The notes under the pieces are model-generated. The model was given only the letters and a program-made list of their open reading frames with translations. It did no database searches and had not been told where the DNA came from. Shown in pieces: positions 36,096-45,788 of a stretch of DNA of 64,000 nt (position 1 is the stretch's first letter; every line of letters begins with the position of its first letter). Position numbers and translations under genes: made by a program. Source of the DNA: Mojavia pulchra JT2-VF2 (GTDB lineage: Bacteria > Cyanobacteriota > Cyanobacteriia > Cyanobacteriales > Nostocaceae); contig JAHHHN010000008.1 of NCBI GenBank assembly GCA_019359325.1, positions 62,001 through 126,000 on the forward strand, in the 5' to 3' direction.

Positions 36096-36408
36096 GGTGA
36101 TGAAGAGTTGCCCTGTTTTAAGGTTTACCCATTGGAAATCTTAGCAAATCACAGTTTGCAGGTTCAATGTATTTAAAGGTAGAGCTATGAAGAAACTATC
36201 TACGCTATTTGCTGAACTATTGGTAATTATCCTAAATTGACTTACACCAGACAGGTGCTATAACATTTTTGGTCTATCTGTAATACCTTGTTTGGGTCTT
36301 GATTTGTTCTTGTTTATTTTCGACCCTATTTATTAAAAATAAAAACATCAAAATAAGATTAACTCCTTGGCTATAAGAACCAGGAGTTTTAAGAAAAAAA
36401 TTCCATGA
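36096..36408. other. Intergenic with hairpin after the PHP gene
   Basis: A gap of 313 bp. Near 36361-36390, ACTCCTTGG and CCAGGAGT form an imperfect hairpin (one bulge) next to a run of A/T. On the minus strand it would follow the PHP-domain gene and could act as its terminator. Otherwise nothing was seen. Confidence 0.45.
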
Positions 36409-37095
36409 TTACAAACGTTGGAGCAGGTTTAAACCATGAGTATCAGTGCCACAAGTATTAAAAAGACCATACTCACTAGCCAACTGTTGCACCTGTTGTG
36501 ATTCCAAAGAACTGGGTCTCCAAGGGTTGGGGTTGTTATAAGCATAGAAAGTTTCCACGCCATCAATTCCATTTTCGGCCGCAACAGGAATCAGGTCTAA
36601 GTGCGATCGCTTATAGCGTGCTGGATGAGCAAGTACAGCTAATCCTCCTGCTTCATGAATAGCAGCAATTACTTTGTTTGCTTGATATTCTATACCTGTA
36701 GTAATTCTTCTTTGCAGATAAGGTTTCATACTAGGGTGTTCTGGCTCAAAGGAATAAGCCAAAATATGAACTTCAATGTTCAAAAGATTGGCATTAATTT
36801 CTACACCACTCCACAAATGAGGAATGGTTGCACCAGGATTATTCCACCTCCAGTCTTCTAACCAAGCTTTTGCTGCTTGATAGCCACCAATACTATGATG
36901 GTCTGTGATCGCTAGCCCTTGTAGTCCAATGGCGATCGCTTGTTCCATCAACGCCGTTGGTTGCAATCTGCCATCTGAGTAGACAGTATGCATATGAAAG
37001 TTGAACAATCTCGGACAACTTTGAGCATCAATATTCTGGAATACTTGCTTCAAAAGCACCGTGGAAGCCGAAGTACAGGCAATATTTACAACCAT
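36409..37095 (-). CDS. PHP-domain metal-dependent phosphoesterase
   Basis: A 228-residue protein. The PHP metal sites are FNFHMHTVYSDG (HxH), ITDHHSIGGY and LAHPARYKR, with GVETFYAYN and TDTHG later. The N-terminus (MVVNIACTSASTVLLK) is short and unremarkable. Relatives include histidinol phosphatases and TrpH-like nucleotidases, so the substrate is open. The gene stands alone. Confidence 0.9.
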   Translation of the reverse strand: MVVNIACTSASTVLLKQVFQNIDAQSCPRLFNFHMHTVYSDGRLQPTALMEQAIAIGLQGLAITDHHSIGGYQAAKAWLEDWRWNNPGATIPHLWSGVEINANLLNIEVHILAYSFEPEHPSMKPYLQRRITTGIEYQANKVIAAIHEAGGLAVLAHPARYKRSHLDLIPVAAENGIDGVETFYAYNNPNPWRPSSLESQQVQQLASEYGLFNTCGTDTHGLNLLQRL

Positions 37096-37434
37096 AACCC
37101 CCTCTGAACAGAATTACATTACTCTAAACACACCAACACGCCACACCTTTCCAGATCAGAAACAACCAACACGTTAAATTAGTGCTGGTATATATTTCTT
37201 GACTTCAATAGTAAATTTTTTCAATATGTTAAGACTACGTTAGCAAATCTCAACGCTGACGGACATGAGTATTTTCGATGGCTTTAATTAGGATAAGTAA
37301 AAAATATTGCCAAAAAGCCCATGGAAGTTAGTAACAAGGCTTATGGCAAAAAATGAGTAAATATAAGGATTATTTAGAGCGCTCCGCTGTACTAAACCTC
37401 AAAAAGCTTGATTTTTGCGTATCAATTCTGCAAT
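37096..37434. other. Intergenic, 339 bp
   Basis: Lies between purM and the PHP gene, both on the minus strand. AT-rich, no small gene or clear structure seen. Confidence 0.4.
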
Positions 37435-38490
37435 TTACTTCAATAATCCCACTAAAGAATTAGAGCCAGTAATTACTTCACCGATCGCAAAAGCAGTAAT
37501 ATCCTGTGATTGAAAATAGGATATTGTTTGGTCTACCTGAGTAGGTGGAACCAACAGCACAAAGCCAATGCCCATATTAAAGGTATTGTACATAGCTTCG
37601 GAACTAACCCCTCCAACTTCGGCTAGCCATTGAAATAGAGGTGGAATTACCCAACTATTGGGGTCAATTTTGATCGTTTGCTCTTTCCCTAAGCATCTGG
37701 GCAGATTTTCTGGCAACCCACCGCCTGTAATATGAGCCATACCATGAATTTCTATTCCAGCTTGACGCGCTGCTAGGACGGGTTTGACGTATATGCGCGT
37801 AGGTTTGAGAAACGCTTCTCCTATAGTTGCGCCACCTAATAATTCTGGGCGTAGGTGCGGAGCAACTTGCCGCCAGGCATCGCTCCAAGCAAAACCTTGA
37901 TCGCTGATAATCTTTCGCACTAAACTCAAGCCATTACTGTGTACGCCAGTACTAGCAAGAGCGATCGCTACATCTCCTACTTGGACTTGAGAACCATCCA
38001 GCATCTGGCTTTTTTCTACAATGCCCACACAAAATCCAGCCAAGTCATACTCACCCACTTGGTAGAAACCAGGCATTTCTGCTGTTTCTCCTCCCAGCAA
38101 AGCACAACCAGCCTGCTTACATCCAGAAGCTATACCAGTTACTACCTGAGTTAATTGCTCTTTATCGAGCTTACCTGTTGCCAAATAATCTAAAAAAAAC
38201 AGCGGTTCTGCGCCAGATGTCAGCACATCGTTAACACACATGGCCACTAAATCAATACCAACGGTGTCATGCTGGTTAAGAATTTGAGCGATTTTCAGCT
38301 TTGTACCCACGCCATCTGTGCCGGAAACTAATACTGGTTCCCGAAAACCCCCTGGAATTTGAAAGCAGCCACCAAAGCCACCCAGCCCACCAATTACTTC
38401 CGGTCTAAAGGTGCCATGAACCAAATTGCGAATTTGATCTACAAAAGCTCGACCCGCTTCAACATCAACCCCAGCATCCCGATAATCCAT
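37435..38490 (-). CDS. purM: Phosphoribosylformylglycinamidine cyclo-ligase
   Basis: Makes AIR in purine synthesis. A 351-residue protein of standard length from ATG 38490 ([17 protein letters not shown]). Motifs are [16 protein letters not shown] (ATP site), [31 protein letters not shown] and [13 protein letters not shown]. No other purine genes are adjacent. Confidence 0.97.
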   Translation of the reverse strand: MDYRDAGVDVEAGRAFVDQIRNLVHGTFRPEVIGGLGGFGGCFQIPGGFREPVLVSGTDGVGTKLKIAQILNQHDTVGIDLVAMCVNDVLTSGAEPLFFLDYLATGKLDKEQLTQVVTGIASGCKQAGCALLGGETAEMPGFYQVGEYDLAGFCVGIVEKSQMLDGSQVQVGDVAIALASTGVHSNGLSLVRKIISDQGFAWSDAWRQVAPHLRPELLGGATIGEAFLKPTRIYVKPVLAARQAGIEIHGMAHITGGGLPENLPRCLGKEQTIKIDPNSWVIPPLFQWLAEVGGVSSEAMYNTFNMGIGFVLLVPPTQVDQTISYFQSQDITAFAIGEVITGSNSLVGLLK

Positions 38491-38818
38491 TCCTTACTGC
38501 ACCGTTATCAATCTGCTACAAACTTAGGACATCATCACACATTTAGAAGCTGTTTTTAAATAAGAAATTCATCAAATCCATAAGATAAGCCGTTAATAAA
38601 CTAGCTTAACTTAATTGAAAAAACATATTCACTTGGCATTTACAGCATCATTTGCTAATAGGATTTTAACATTACTGCATCTCTCCTGAGATAGAGAAAT
38701 AGCTTGATCAAGCAGATAAAAGTATGAAAACCTTACCCTAAATATTTCAGCATTACTCAATGGGCGGAAATACAGCTGTTTCTTAGCTCATAAACTTCTT
38801 GAAAAGTAGAGAACGTAT
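38491..38818. other. Divergent intergenic region, 328 bp
   Basis: Holds the purM promoter and the start region of the malectin/Kelch gene. No repeat or RNA was recognised. Confidence 0.4.
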
Positions 38819-41014
38819 ATGGAAAATATGCCATCAAATATAAGGATTAATACTGGTGGAACAACTTACACAGATTTAACAGGTAATGTTTGGTCAGCAG
38901 ATGCTTATTTTACTGGTAGTAATACTTACAGTGCAAGCAAACCCATTAGTGGCACTAGCGATCCCATACTATATCAGACAGAACGCTGGGGAAACCAATT
39001 TTCCTACAATATTCCAGTAGCTAGTAGCGGCTTGTACAAAGTAAATCTCGACTTTGCTGAAATTTACTGGTCTAATCCAGGACAGCGAGTTTTTGACGTA
39101 AATATTGAAGGTTCACTTATCCTTGACAATCTGGATCTTGTGGCACAAGTTGGCGCAAATACAGCTTGGAGAAAATCAGTAGATGTTGAGGTTAAAGATG
39201 GAGTTCTCAATATAGACTTTTCTGCAAGTGTAGACAATGCAAAAGTTTCCGCTATTGAGGTTATTCCTAGCTCAATCACCTCTCCACCGCTAGCACCCAT
39301 CCGCCTCGAAGCGGAAAAAATGAGCCTAACGAACTACCGCATTGAATCGAATAGCAGCGCTTCTGGCAGCGCAATAATTGGCCTTGTAGGGGGCCCTACT
39401 GACGAAACAGGTATAGCTGAAACTACCTTTAATGGCCCTACTAGTACCTACAATGTTGTAGCTGGTTACTATGACGAAAACGACGGAGTTGGTCGTTTTG
39501 ACGTCAATATTGGCACTCAGCAATATGGATGGAATCTTGATCAAAATTTCGGTAGTAATCTAGCTAATGCTCAGACTCTTGTACGTCGAACCATTGCTAC
39601 TGGGCTAGTAATCAACAATGGAGCTGCCATCAAGATCCAAGGTCAGGAGAGTATCCCAGGTGACACAACAAAGTTAGAACACGCAAGATTTGATTACATT
39701 GAATTTATTCCCACTAATCAAACATCAACAGACTCAACACCACCAACGGCAAGTTTATCTGCTGCAAACGTCACTACTAGCGGTGGGACAAGTCACAATT
39801 TTACGGTGTCCTATGGCGACAACGTAGCAGTAAATGTATCTTCCTTGGATTCTCAGGATATTGTGGTGACTGGCCCCAATGGGTTGAAGCCGTCGGTAAA
39901 ATTGGTAGGAGTGAATACCAACAGCAACGGTACACCCCGAACTGCAACTTACCAGATTACTGCTCCGGGTGGTAGTTGGGATGCGTCTGACAACGGTAGT
40001 TATACTGTGTCAGTACAAGCTAATCAAGTTAGTGACACCAGCAACAACTATCTCCAAAGTGGTGCTTTAGGGGTATTTACAGTCAACATCAACCCCGGAA
40101 CGCCTTTGACAACTCCAGGGATCTGGGATTCAGGTGCAAAAATGTCTATAGCACTAGGTGAAGTTAGTGCGGGAGTAATTAACGACAAACTTTATGTAGT
40201 CGGAGAAGGCAGCAATGCTACCCTTGCTTACAATTTGGCAACTGGCACCTGGAGCAGCAATTTAGCAACACGACCATTCGTTGGGCATCACCATGCAGCA
40301 GAAGTTTTTAATGGAAAACTCTATCTACTTGGTGGATTAGGTGGTGGTGCGGCAGGGAAAGTACAAATTTACAATCCTGCTACTAACAGTTGGACTTTAG
40401 GCGCTGATATGCCCTTCGCAGCTGGCTCTAGTTCGTCTGCTTTAATTAATGGCGAAATATATATAGCTGGCGGCATTATTGGTTCCTCTACAACCGATCA
40501 AGTAGCTAAATATAATCCAGCAATCAACACCTGGACGATGCTGGCATCTATGAAGCAGGGACGCAACCACACTGCTGCTGCTACCGATGGCAGTAAGCTA
40601 TATGTCTTTGGTGGGCGTGGTTTTGGTAGCGGTGATGGAAATGTTCCAGCTAATGGATTTGATACAGTGCAAATCTACGACCCTGCTACTAATACTTGGA
40701 TTTCTAGCTTAGATTCTGGCTCATCTCTCAAGCCACTACCACAGGCACGAGGTGGGATGGGTAAAGCTGCTTATTTTAACGGCGAGTTCTATGTCATGGG
40801 CGGCGAAACTCTAAGCGGTGCGGGAGCAACTGCCAATCAGGTCTATAACCGCGTCGATATCTACAACCCCAAAACGAATACTTGGCAGCTCGGTAACTCT
40901 ATGCCAACTGCTCGGCATGGCATCTTCCCTCTAGTGTATGGCAATGAGATCTATGTTGCTGGAGGTGGCACAAAAGTAGGGCACTCTAGTTCCGACGTTT
41001 TGGAAATTTTTTAA
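38819..41014 (+). CDS. Malectin-domain and Kelch-repeat protein
   Basis: A 731-residue, probably carbohydrate-binding protein. ATG 38819 starts MENMPSNIRINTGGTTYTD. Residues 8-152 match malectin (IRINTGG, VNLDFAEIYW, VFDVNIEG). Residues about 160-300 look like another beta-sandwich carbohydrate module (RLEAEKM, FDYIEFIP). Residues about 305-425 are an Ig/adhesion-like domain (PPTASLSAANVTTSGGTSH). Residues 440-731 hold about five Kelch blades (GKLYLLGGLGGG, GEIYIAGGI, LYVFGGRG). No Sec signal peptide is visible, so export, if any, would need a non-classical route. Role unknown. Confidence 0.85.
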   Translation: MENMPSNIRINTGGTTYTDLTGNVWSADAYFTGSNTYSASKPISGTSDPILYQTERWGNQFSYNIPVASSGLYKVNLDFAEIYWSNPGQRVFDVNIEGSLILDNLDLVAQVGANTAWRKSVDVEVKDGVLNIDFSASVDNAKVSAIEVIPSSITSPPLAPIRLEAEKMSLTNYRIESNSSASGSAIIGLVGGPTDETGIAETTFNGPTSTYNVVAGYYDENDGVGRFDVNIGTQQYGWNLDQNFGSNLANAQTLVRRTIATGLVINNGAAIKIQGQESIPGDTTKLEHARFDYIEFIPTNQTSTDSTPPTASLSAANVTTSGGTSHNFTVSYGDNVAVNVSSLDSQDIVVTGPNGLKPSVKLVGVNTNSNGTPRTATYQITAPGGSWDASDNGSYTVSVQANQVSDTSNNYLQSGALGVFTVNINPGTPLTTPGIWDSGAKMSIALGEVSAGVINDKLYVVGEGSNATLAYNLATGTWSSNLATRPFVGHHHAAEVFNGKLYLLGGLGGGAAGKVQIYNPATNSWTLGADMPFAAGSSSSALINGEIYIAGGIIGSSTTDQVAKYNPAINTWTMLASMKQGRNHTAAATDGSKLYVFGGRGFGSGDGNVPANGFDTVQIYDPATNTWISSLDSGSSLKPLPQARGGMGKAAYFNGEFYVMGGETLSGAGATANQVYNRVDIYNPKTNTWQLGNSMPTARHGIFPLVYGNEIYVAGGGTKVGHSSSDVLEIF

Positions 41015-41140
41015 AACATGACAAATTTGATGGTCATGCTACTCGTCAATAGGTAGAAGGTACTCTAGTAAGACGTTTAGAAATGTGGAAGGCGTAGTGT
41101 GGCAACCCATCTACGTCTTCATCAATTTACCCCTACTGCG

Positions 41141-41350
41141 TTAAAACACTTCATCTTCGATACCGCGCCACCATTCCCCCAAGCTCATTAAGTCTTGGTA
41201 AATATCTTCTAATTCCTCGGCATAGGCATTTTCTGAAAGTGTGGCTCGACGTTCTTGGAGTTTCTTAAGGCGTAGTTGCACTAAGAGCCAAGGTTTAGCG
41301 ATGCTATTGGTTGCCTCAAGGTATCGAGCTAGTTCTGTGCTATCCATCAT
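41141..41350 (-). CDS. Small acidic hypothetical protein
   Basis: A 69-residue helical protein with MDSTELARYLEATNSIAKPWLL and AYAEELEDIYQDLMSLGEWW. The amino acid pattern is protein-like and the frame is in a free gap. The start could be ATG 41350 or the next ATG. Function unknown. Confidence 0.6.
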   Translation of the reverse strand: MMDSTELARYLEATNSIAKPWLLVQLRLKKLQERRATLSENAYAEELEDIYQDLMSLGEWWRGIEDEVF

Positions 41351-41679
41351 ATTTATATTTTGGATGTTAATGTCATTACTTTTTAAGATACAAGAGGCGG
41401 CTACAAGCGATAACTTTTATCGAACTTAGGACTTATGTACCAAGTCCCTTAAGACTGGGTATAAATCTTTTGAACACCTACACTTCTTCCAAAGGCTTGA
41501 TTTTTCGTTTCATTGCGTAAGTTTTGAACTGAACTGCTGTCAATTTACCCAGCGAATTAAAAACAGCCACGATACTAGTCGTGACTGCTGGGGATTTTAA
41601 TGAATTTAACCAACTGATTGTTCGGCTTTACAAAGCTGGCAAGAGCTACTAGTGTAGCTAGTTCCACACTGACAAATGA
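41351..41679. other. Intergenic after sodB, 329 bp
   Basis: Contains small stems (AGCTAC/GTAGCT near 41645-41660 and CACGA/TCGTG near 41568-41583) that may be part of sodB termination. No gene was seen. Confidence 0.4.
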
Positions 41680-42282
41680 TTAAGCTTTGGCGTAATTTTC
41701 AGCAGCGAAGTCCCAGTTGAGCAACTGATCGAGGAAATTCTTGATAAACGCAGGACGAGCATTTCTATAATCTATGTAGTATGCGTGTTCCCAAACGTCT
41801 AGGGTTAAGAGTGCTTTCTGCCCATAAGCTAGAGGGTTCTCTGCATTTGGTGTCTTGATAACTTTCAGTGTGCCACCATCATCGATTAGCCAAGCCCATC
41901 CACTGCCAAATTGAGTTGCAGCAGCATTAGAGAATTCTTCTTTGAATTTATCGAAGCTACCAAAATCTTTATTAATCTTGTCAGCCAGTTCACCTGAAGG
42001 TTGACCACCACCAGCTGGCTTTAGGGAGTTCCAGAAGAAGGTGTGGTTCCAAACTTGAGCAGCGTTGTTGAAGACTCCAGCTTTAGAGGAATCTTTGAAT
42101 GAAGCTTGGATTACCTCTTCCAAGGACTTATCGGCAAGTTCTGTACCATCAGTGAGCTTGTTTAGGTTGTCTACATAAGCTTTGTGATGCTTGCCATAAT
42201 GATATTCAAAAGTCTCTCCTTTCATGCCATACGGCTCTAGAGCATTAAAGTCGTAGGGTAGGGGGGGCTGTACAAATGCCAT
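41680..42282 (-). CDS. sodB: Superoxide dismutase (Fe type)
   Basis: Removes superoxide. A 200-residue protein of family length from ATG 42282. Metal ligands are seen in EYHYGKHHKAYV (His 28), WNHTFFWNSL and LDVWEHAYYIDYRN (Asp and His). The AQVWNHTFFW form fits Fe-SOD rather than Mn-SOD, which usually has a different residue set. No signal peptide, so it is cytosolic. Confidence 0.95.
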   Translation of the reverse strand: MAFVQPPLPYDFNALEPYGMKGETFEYHYGKHHKAYVDNLNKLTDGTELADKSLEEVIQASFKDSSKAGVFNNAAQVWNHTFFWNSLKPAGGGQPSGELADKINKDFGSFDKFKEEFSNAAATQFGSGWAWLIDDGGTLKVIKTPNAENPLAYGQKALLTLDVWEHAYYIDYRNARPAFIKNFLDQLLNWDFAAENYAKA

Positions 42283-42887
42283 TGTGTGAAATCCTCTCTT
42301 TACCGTTTTCCAGTTTAAAGCGATCGCAGAAACTTAGGAAATTACAGGTTTTGTGTTTAGAGATTTTATATCCTTGATGCTGGAATATAAAACTTAACAT
42401 GGTCATTTTACTACCAAAGTGAAGATTAACACAAAGGACTTTTCTAATAAGTTAAATCGCCAGGAATTAATAAATATAAATAAAAATAGCTAATAGTTCG
42501 TAATCATAGCCAAAAAAATCGGCTTTTCCTCCCATCCCTTTAAGGGATGGGAGGAAAAGCCCAATTACTAATTGGTACTAAAACCAATGGTCAATGACCA
42601 ATAACTAAATCGATGTTTTCGCGCGCCGAGGTATGAGTTAATTAGCCTTTAGGAGTTAGCGATCAGGCTCTAGCTTTAAAGATTTCCCTAATAGCATGAC
42701 AAAAATTAATTCAAATCAGTCTCAGGCCAGATGAATTATTATCAAAATTAACTAATTATCATACCTACTAGTTTGATTTAGACAAATTTTAGCTGATTGT
42801 AAAATCATCTGATACCATCTTTTAATCTCTAGCTTGTAAGAATGGTGAATGAACTAACACTCATTCACCGCTCATATGACCAAGAGG
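42283..42887. other. Intergenic region with a 41-bp near-perfect palindrome
   Basis: A 605-bp gap between the sodB promoter and the panC-cmk end. At 42521-42561, GGCTTTTCCTCCCATCCCTT is followed after one T by its exact 20-base reverse complement. No T-run follows, so it is not a classical terminator; a cruciform or strong RNA hairpin is possible. Smaller repeats (TTGGT/ACCAA, TGGTCA/TGACCA) follow to about 42610. No gene was seen. Confidence 0.6.
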
Positions 42888-44489
42888 CTAACGAGATAAA
42901 AGCTGTTGGCAATAATTAACAATTTGTGTTGTGACTTCAGCAACACTGAGACCATCAGTTTTAATCTCAATTGCATCTGCGGCTTTTTGCAAGGGCGAAA
43001 CTTTGCGACTGCTATCTTTCCAGTCACGTTCAGCAATGTCACGTTCCAGTTGCTCTAAGCTTACTTCAGGCTGACTTTGTTTTTTAAAGTCTTGCTGGCG
43101 ACGACGTGCGCGTTCACTGACAGAAGCGGTTAAGAATATTTTTACTTCAGCGTCAGGAAACACATGCGTACCAATGTCTCGTCCTTCGGCTACTAAACCA
43201 CCTCTTTTACCCCAGCTTTGCTGTTGTTTCACCAATGCTTTACGTACAGAACTCTGTGCAGCTATTGCCGATACTTTAGATGTTACTTCAATAGACCGAA
43301 TTACTTGAGTAACATCAGTACCATTAATCCAAACCTGTACGGGCGATTGCAAATCTTGGCTGGGAGTAAGTTGGATTTCGCATTTGTGGGCTAATTCAGC
43401 GATCGCGCACTCATCGTCAATGGCAATTCCCTTTTGCAGCACTAACCAAGTAACGGCACGATACATAGAGCCTGTATCTAAATACACCAGCCCTAGTTTG
43501 GCTGCAACTTGACGAGCTACTGTAGATTTTCCAGCACCAGCTGGCCCATCAATGGCGATGATAGGTTGGCGATCGCACAAGATGATATTGTCAATTAAAC
43601 GTGTAGAACCAAGACGAGCTGCGATCGCGAGCATTGCTTCCTCCTCAACTTTTTCTATAGACATCAACGTAGACGGTTCAACCAATTCAATATATTCCAC
43701 TACGACATTACTGACCATTGCCACTTGTTGCTTAACTACCTCTATCAGCTGGTTGCTGTTGCGAACCCCCGCTTTGAAGGCAGCCTCAGCTTCTTGTAAG
43801 CTGCGATATAACACCGCTGCTTGCTCTTTTTCTGTTGCAGTCAAATATTGATTGCGAGAACTTAATGCCAGACCAGACACTTCTCGCACCGTTGGACAAG
43901 CAACAATCTCTACTGGAAAATTCAAATCAGCTACTAATCTTCTAATAATTGCCAGTTGCTGACCATCCTTTTGACCAAAGTAGGCTCGGTCAGGTTGTAC
44001 CAAGTTAAAAAGCTTGGTCACAATCGTAGCCACGCCCTGAAAGTGACCTAGCCGGGAACCACCACACAAGCCTGTTATCATAGCAGATGGAGGGATTACT
44101 TGTGTCACCTTCGATTCTTGTATACTCTTCTGGGGAATTCCCAGTTCTTCCGGAGTAGGTGCAAAAATTACGTCTACCCCAGCTTGTTTACATAGTTGTA
44201 TGTCTAGCTCCAGAGTTCGGGGGTAGCGTTGCAAATCTTCATTTGGAGAAAATTGCAGGGGATTGACGAAAATACTAACAATCACCGTGGAATTTTCTTG
44301 CCGCGCTCGTTCAATCAAGCTTAAATGACCTTCATGCAATGCTCCCATCGTCGGCACAAGACCGACCGCAGTCTGGTACCAGCTAGTCATTTCATCTAGT
44401 ACCAAATCCTCTGGAAATGCTTGTTTATTTTCCGAGTGGCGTTTAGTTAAATAGCAGCTTAAAGCTGCAACTGTTGTCAACAGGCGCAC
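42888..44489 (-). CDS. panC-cmk: Bifunctional pantoate-beta-alanine ligase / cytidylate kinase
   Basis: A 533-residue cyanobacterial fusion. Residues 1-290 are PanC (VGLVPTMGALHEGHLSLIERA, then PLQFSPNEDLQRYPR) for pantothenate synthesis. Residues 305-533 are CMP kinase (IIAIDGPAGAGKSTVARQVAAKLG, DTGSMYRAVTW, EGRDIGTHVFPDAEVKIFLTA). GTG 44489 is used: AGGGG lies 6 bases upstream, and the N-terminus MRLLTTVAALSCYL fits PanC. About 25 residues between that start and VGLVPTMG are extra compared with the shorter forms I know. The ribosome site lies in a hairpin arm. Confidence 0.95.
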   Translation of the reverse strand: MRLLTTVAALSCYLTKRHSENKQAFPEDLVLDEMTSWYQTAVGLVPTMGALHEGHLSLIERARQENSTVIVSIFVNPLQFSPNEDLQRYPRTLELDIQLCKQAGVDVIFAPTPEELGIPQKSIQESKVTQVIPPSAMITGLCGGSRLGHFQGVATIVTKLFNLVQPDRAYFGQKDGQQLAIIRRLVADLNFPVEIVACPTVREVSGLALSSRNQYLTATEKEQAAVLYRSLQEAEAAFKAGVRNSNQLIEVVKQQVAMVSNVVVEYIELVEPSTLMSIEKVEEEAMLAIAARLGSTRLIDNIILCDRQPIIAIDGPAGAGKSTVARQVAAKLGLVYLDTGSMYRAVTWLVLQKGIAIDDECAIAELAHKCEIQLTPSQDLQSPVQVWINGTDVTQVIRSIEVTSKVSAIAAQSSVRKALVKQQQSWGKRGGLVAEGRDIGTHVFPDAEVKIFLTASVSERARRRQQDFKKQSQPEVSLEQLERDIAERDWKDSSRKVSPLQKAADAIEIKTDGLSVAEVTTQIVNYCQQLLSR

Positions 44490-44568
44490 AAAATACCCCT
44501 AGTTCTTCGTTATCCCTCCCCCGTTAGTTTATATCTGAAACAGAGGTAAGAAATGTTTGAACTAGGGG
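44490..44568 (-). promoter_or_regulatory. Putative RBS-masking hairpin in the panC-cmk leader
   Basis: Read along the mRNA, CCCCTAGTTC (from 44568 to 44559) pairs perfectly with GAACTAGGGG (44505 to 44496), 53 bases apart. The second arm contains the Shine-Dalgarno AGGGG, 6 bases before GTG 44489. Pairing would hide the ribosome site. No known riboswitch consensus was recognised. Confidence 0.4.
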
Positions 44569-44678
44569 AATTAAGTGATAGCTAATAGAAAGCAGAGTGT
44601 AGGGAGTAGCAAGTAGAGATGAAGTTGACAGTTGAAAATTAAGCGCCAACTGTCAAAAGTGAACATTACTCAGTTGTT

Positions 44679-45788
44679 TTATTTTCCTAAAACTTCAATA
44701 TGTACTGGAGCAACGCCACTGCTGATCATTCCTAAAACGCGAGCTGCGCCAAAAGAAAGGTCAATAATCCGCCCCCGAATATAAGGGCCTCGGTCATCAA
44801 TTGACACCACTACAGAACGACCATTGCGGGTGTTGGTAACGCGAACCCTTGTACCAAAGGGCAAGCTACGATGAGCGGCAGTCATTCCTTCGGGATTGAA
44901 CCTTTTACCGCTAGCAGTACGGGTACCAGAACCATCATAGCCGTAAAAAGAAGCCATGCCTCTGAAGTTGAGTCGCACTGGGCCAATGGCAATTTTTTGT
45001 GGCAACTTTGGCATTGACACTGGTAGGCGAACTGGTAAATCGGCAATTTCGCTAATGGGAGATGCATTGCCGATCAGCCTACGCAGGCGGTTGGTTGCTT
45101 GCAATGCATCTTGTGCAAGATTATTGGTGGAATCTGCTAGGCGTGTATTTTCATTAATTTCCACCAGTTCTTCGCCCTTGAGTTTGATCACATAGCGATC
45201 GCCTGGCTTTTGCTGGGAAGAAGAACCTTTATTCTGGGCTTGATTGGCAACTTTTGATTCGCCATTTCCCTTCCAGCTAACAATAATCTGAGTAGCATCC
45301 ACGTTTTCCCGGAGTAACTGGTTGATTCTAGCTGCTATTACACCAGCTTTCTGAACCGGGTCATTGGGAGTAGCACTAATTTGGTTACCCACATTCGCTA
45401 CATTCCCGACACTTGCAACCTTGGGTGAGTTGTTAGCAATAGGGGCGTACATTTGTACGCCCCCAGCGTCTCCAGTTGCGCCAACTTTACTATCAGCATT
45501 TGCAACTGGCGAAGAACTCAAAAAGGTAAGAACAGGAATATTTCGGATAAAAAGGGTTGCCGCCTGACGACCTTTGATGTTGTGAGGATGAATTTCTGTC
45601 ATCACAGCATCAGAGGTAACTTTCCCTGCTGAGGATTGGTACTCTCCTACTTTGACAACATCGCTAACAGGTGATTGTTGGGGAGCTATAGAACTTCCCT
45701 TGGTAGTAGTTTGAGTCCGACCGGCTGAGGATGTCCCTAAAACAGCTAGAGACAGGGCGACAATAGTCCACAAATGTCTTTGATTCAT
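44679..45788 (-). CDS. rlpA: RlpA-type septal lytic transglycosylase
   Basis: A 369-residue exported protein. The start ATG 45788 gives a signal peptide (LWTIVALSLAVLGTSSAG). A long Ser/Asn/Val-rich linker leads to the double-psi beta-barrel domain, residues about 278-368 (GMASFYGYDGSGTRTASGKRF, AAHRSLPFGTRVRVTN, VVSIDDRGPYIRGRIIDLS). RlpA cleaves naked glycan strands and helps daughter-cell separation; no SPOR domain is present. A GGGGCGTACA palindrome lies inside the linker. Confidence 0.92.
   Translation of the reverse strand: MNQRHLWTIVALSLAVLGTSSAGRTQTTTKGSSIAPQQSPVSDVVKVGEYQSSAGKVTSDAVMTEIHPHNIKGRQAATLFIRNIPVLTFLSSSPVANADSKVGATGDAGGVQMYAPIANNSPKVASVGNVANVGNQISATPNDPVQKAGVIAARINQLLRENVDATQIIVSWKGNGESKVANQAQNKGSSSQQKPGDRYVIKLKGEELVEINENTRLADSTNNLAQDALQATNRLRRLIGNASPISEIADLPVRLPVSMPKLPQKIAIGPVRLNFRGMASFYGYDGSGTRTASGKRFNPEGMTAAHRSLPFGTRVRVTNTRNGRSVVVSIDDRGPYIRGRIIDLSFGAARVLGMISSGVAPVHIEVLGK
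45442..45463. repeat. Palindromic repeat inside the rlpA coding sequence
   Basis: GGGGCGTACA (45442-45451) and TGTACGCCCC (45454-45463) are exact inverted arms around TT. This palindrome type is common between Nostoc genes; here it is translated as part of the linker (GGVQMYAPIA). Confidence 0.6.

Noticed and set aside
42888-44489. Two separate genes, panC and cmk
   Set aside because: One open frame with no stop or new start between the domains; fusion is usual in cyanobacteria.
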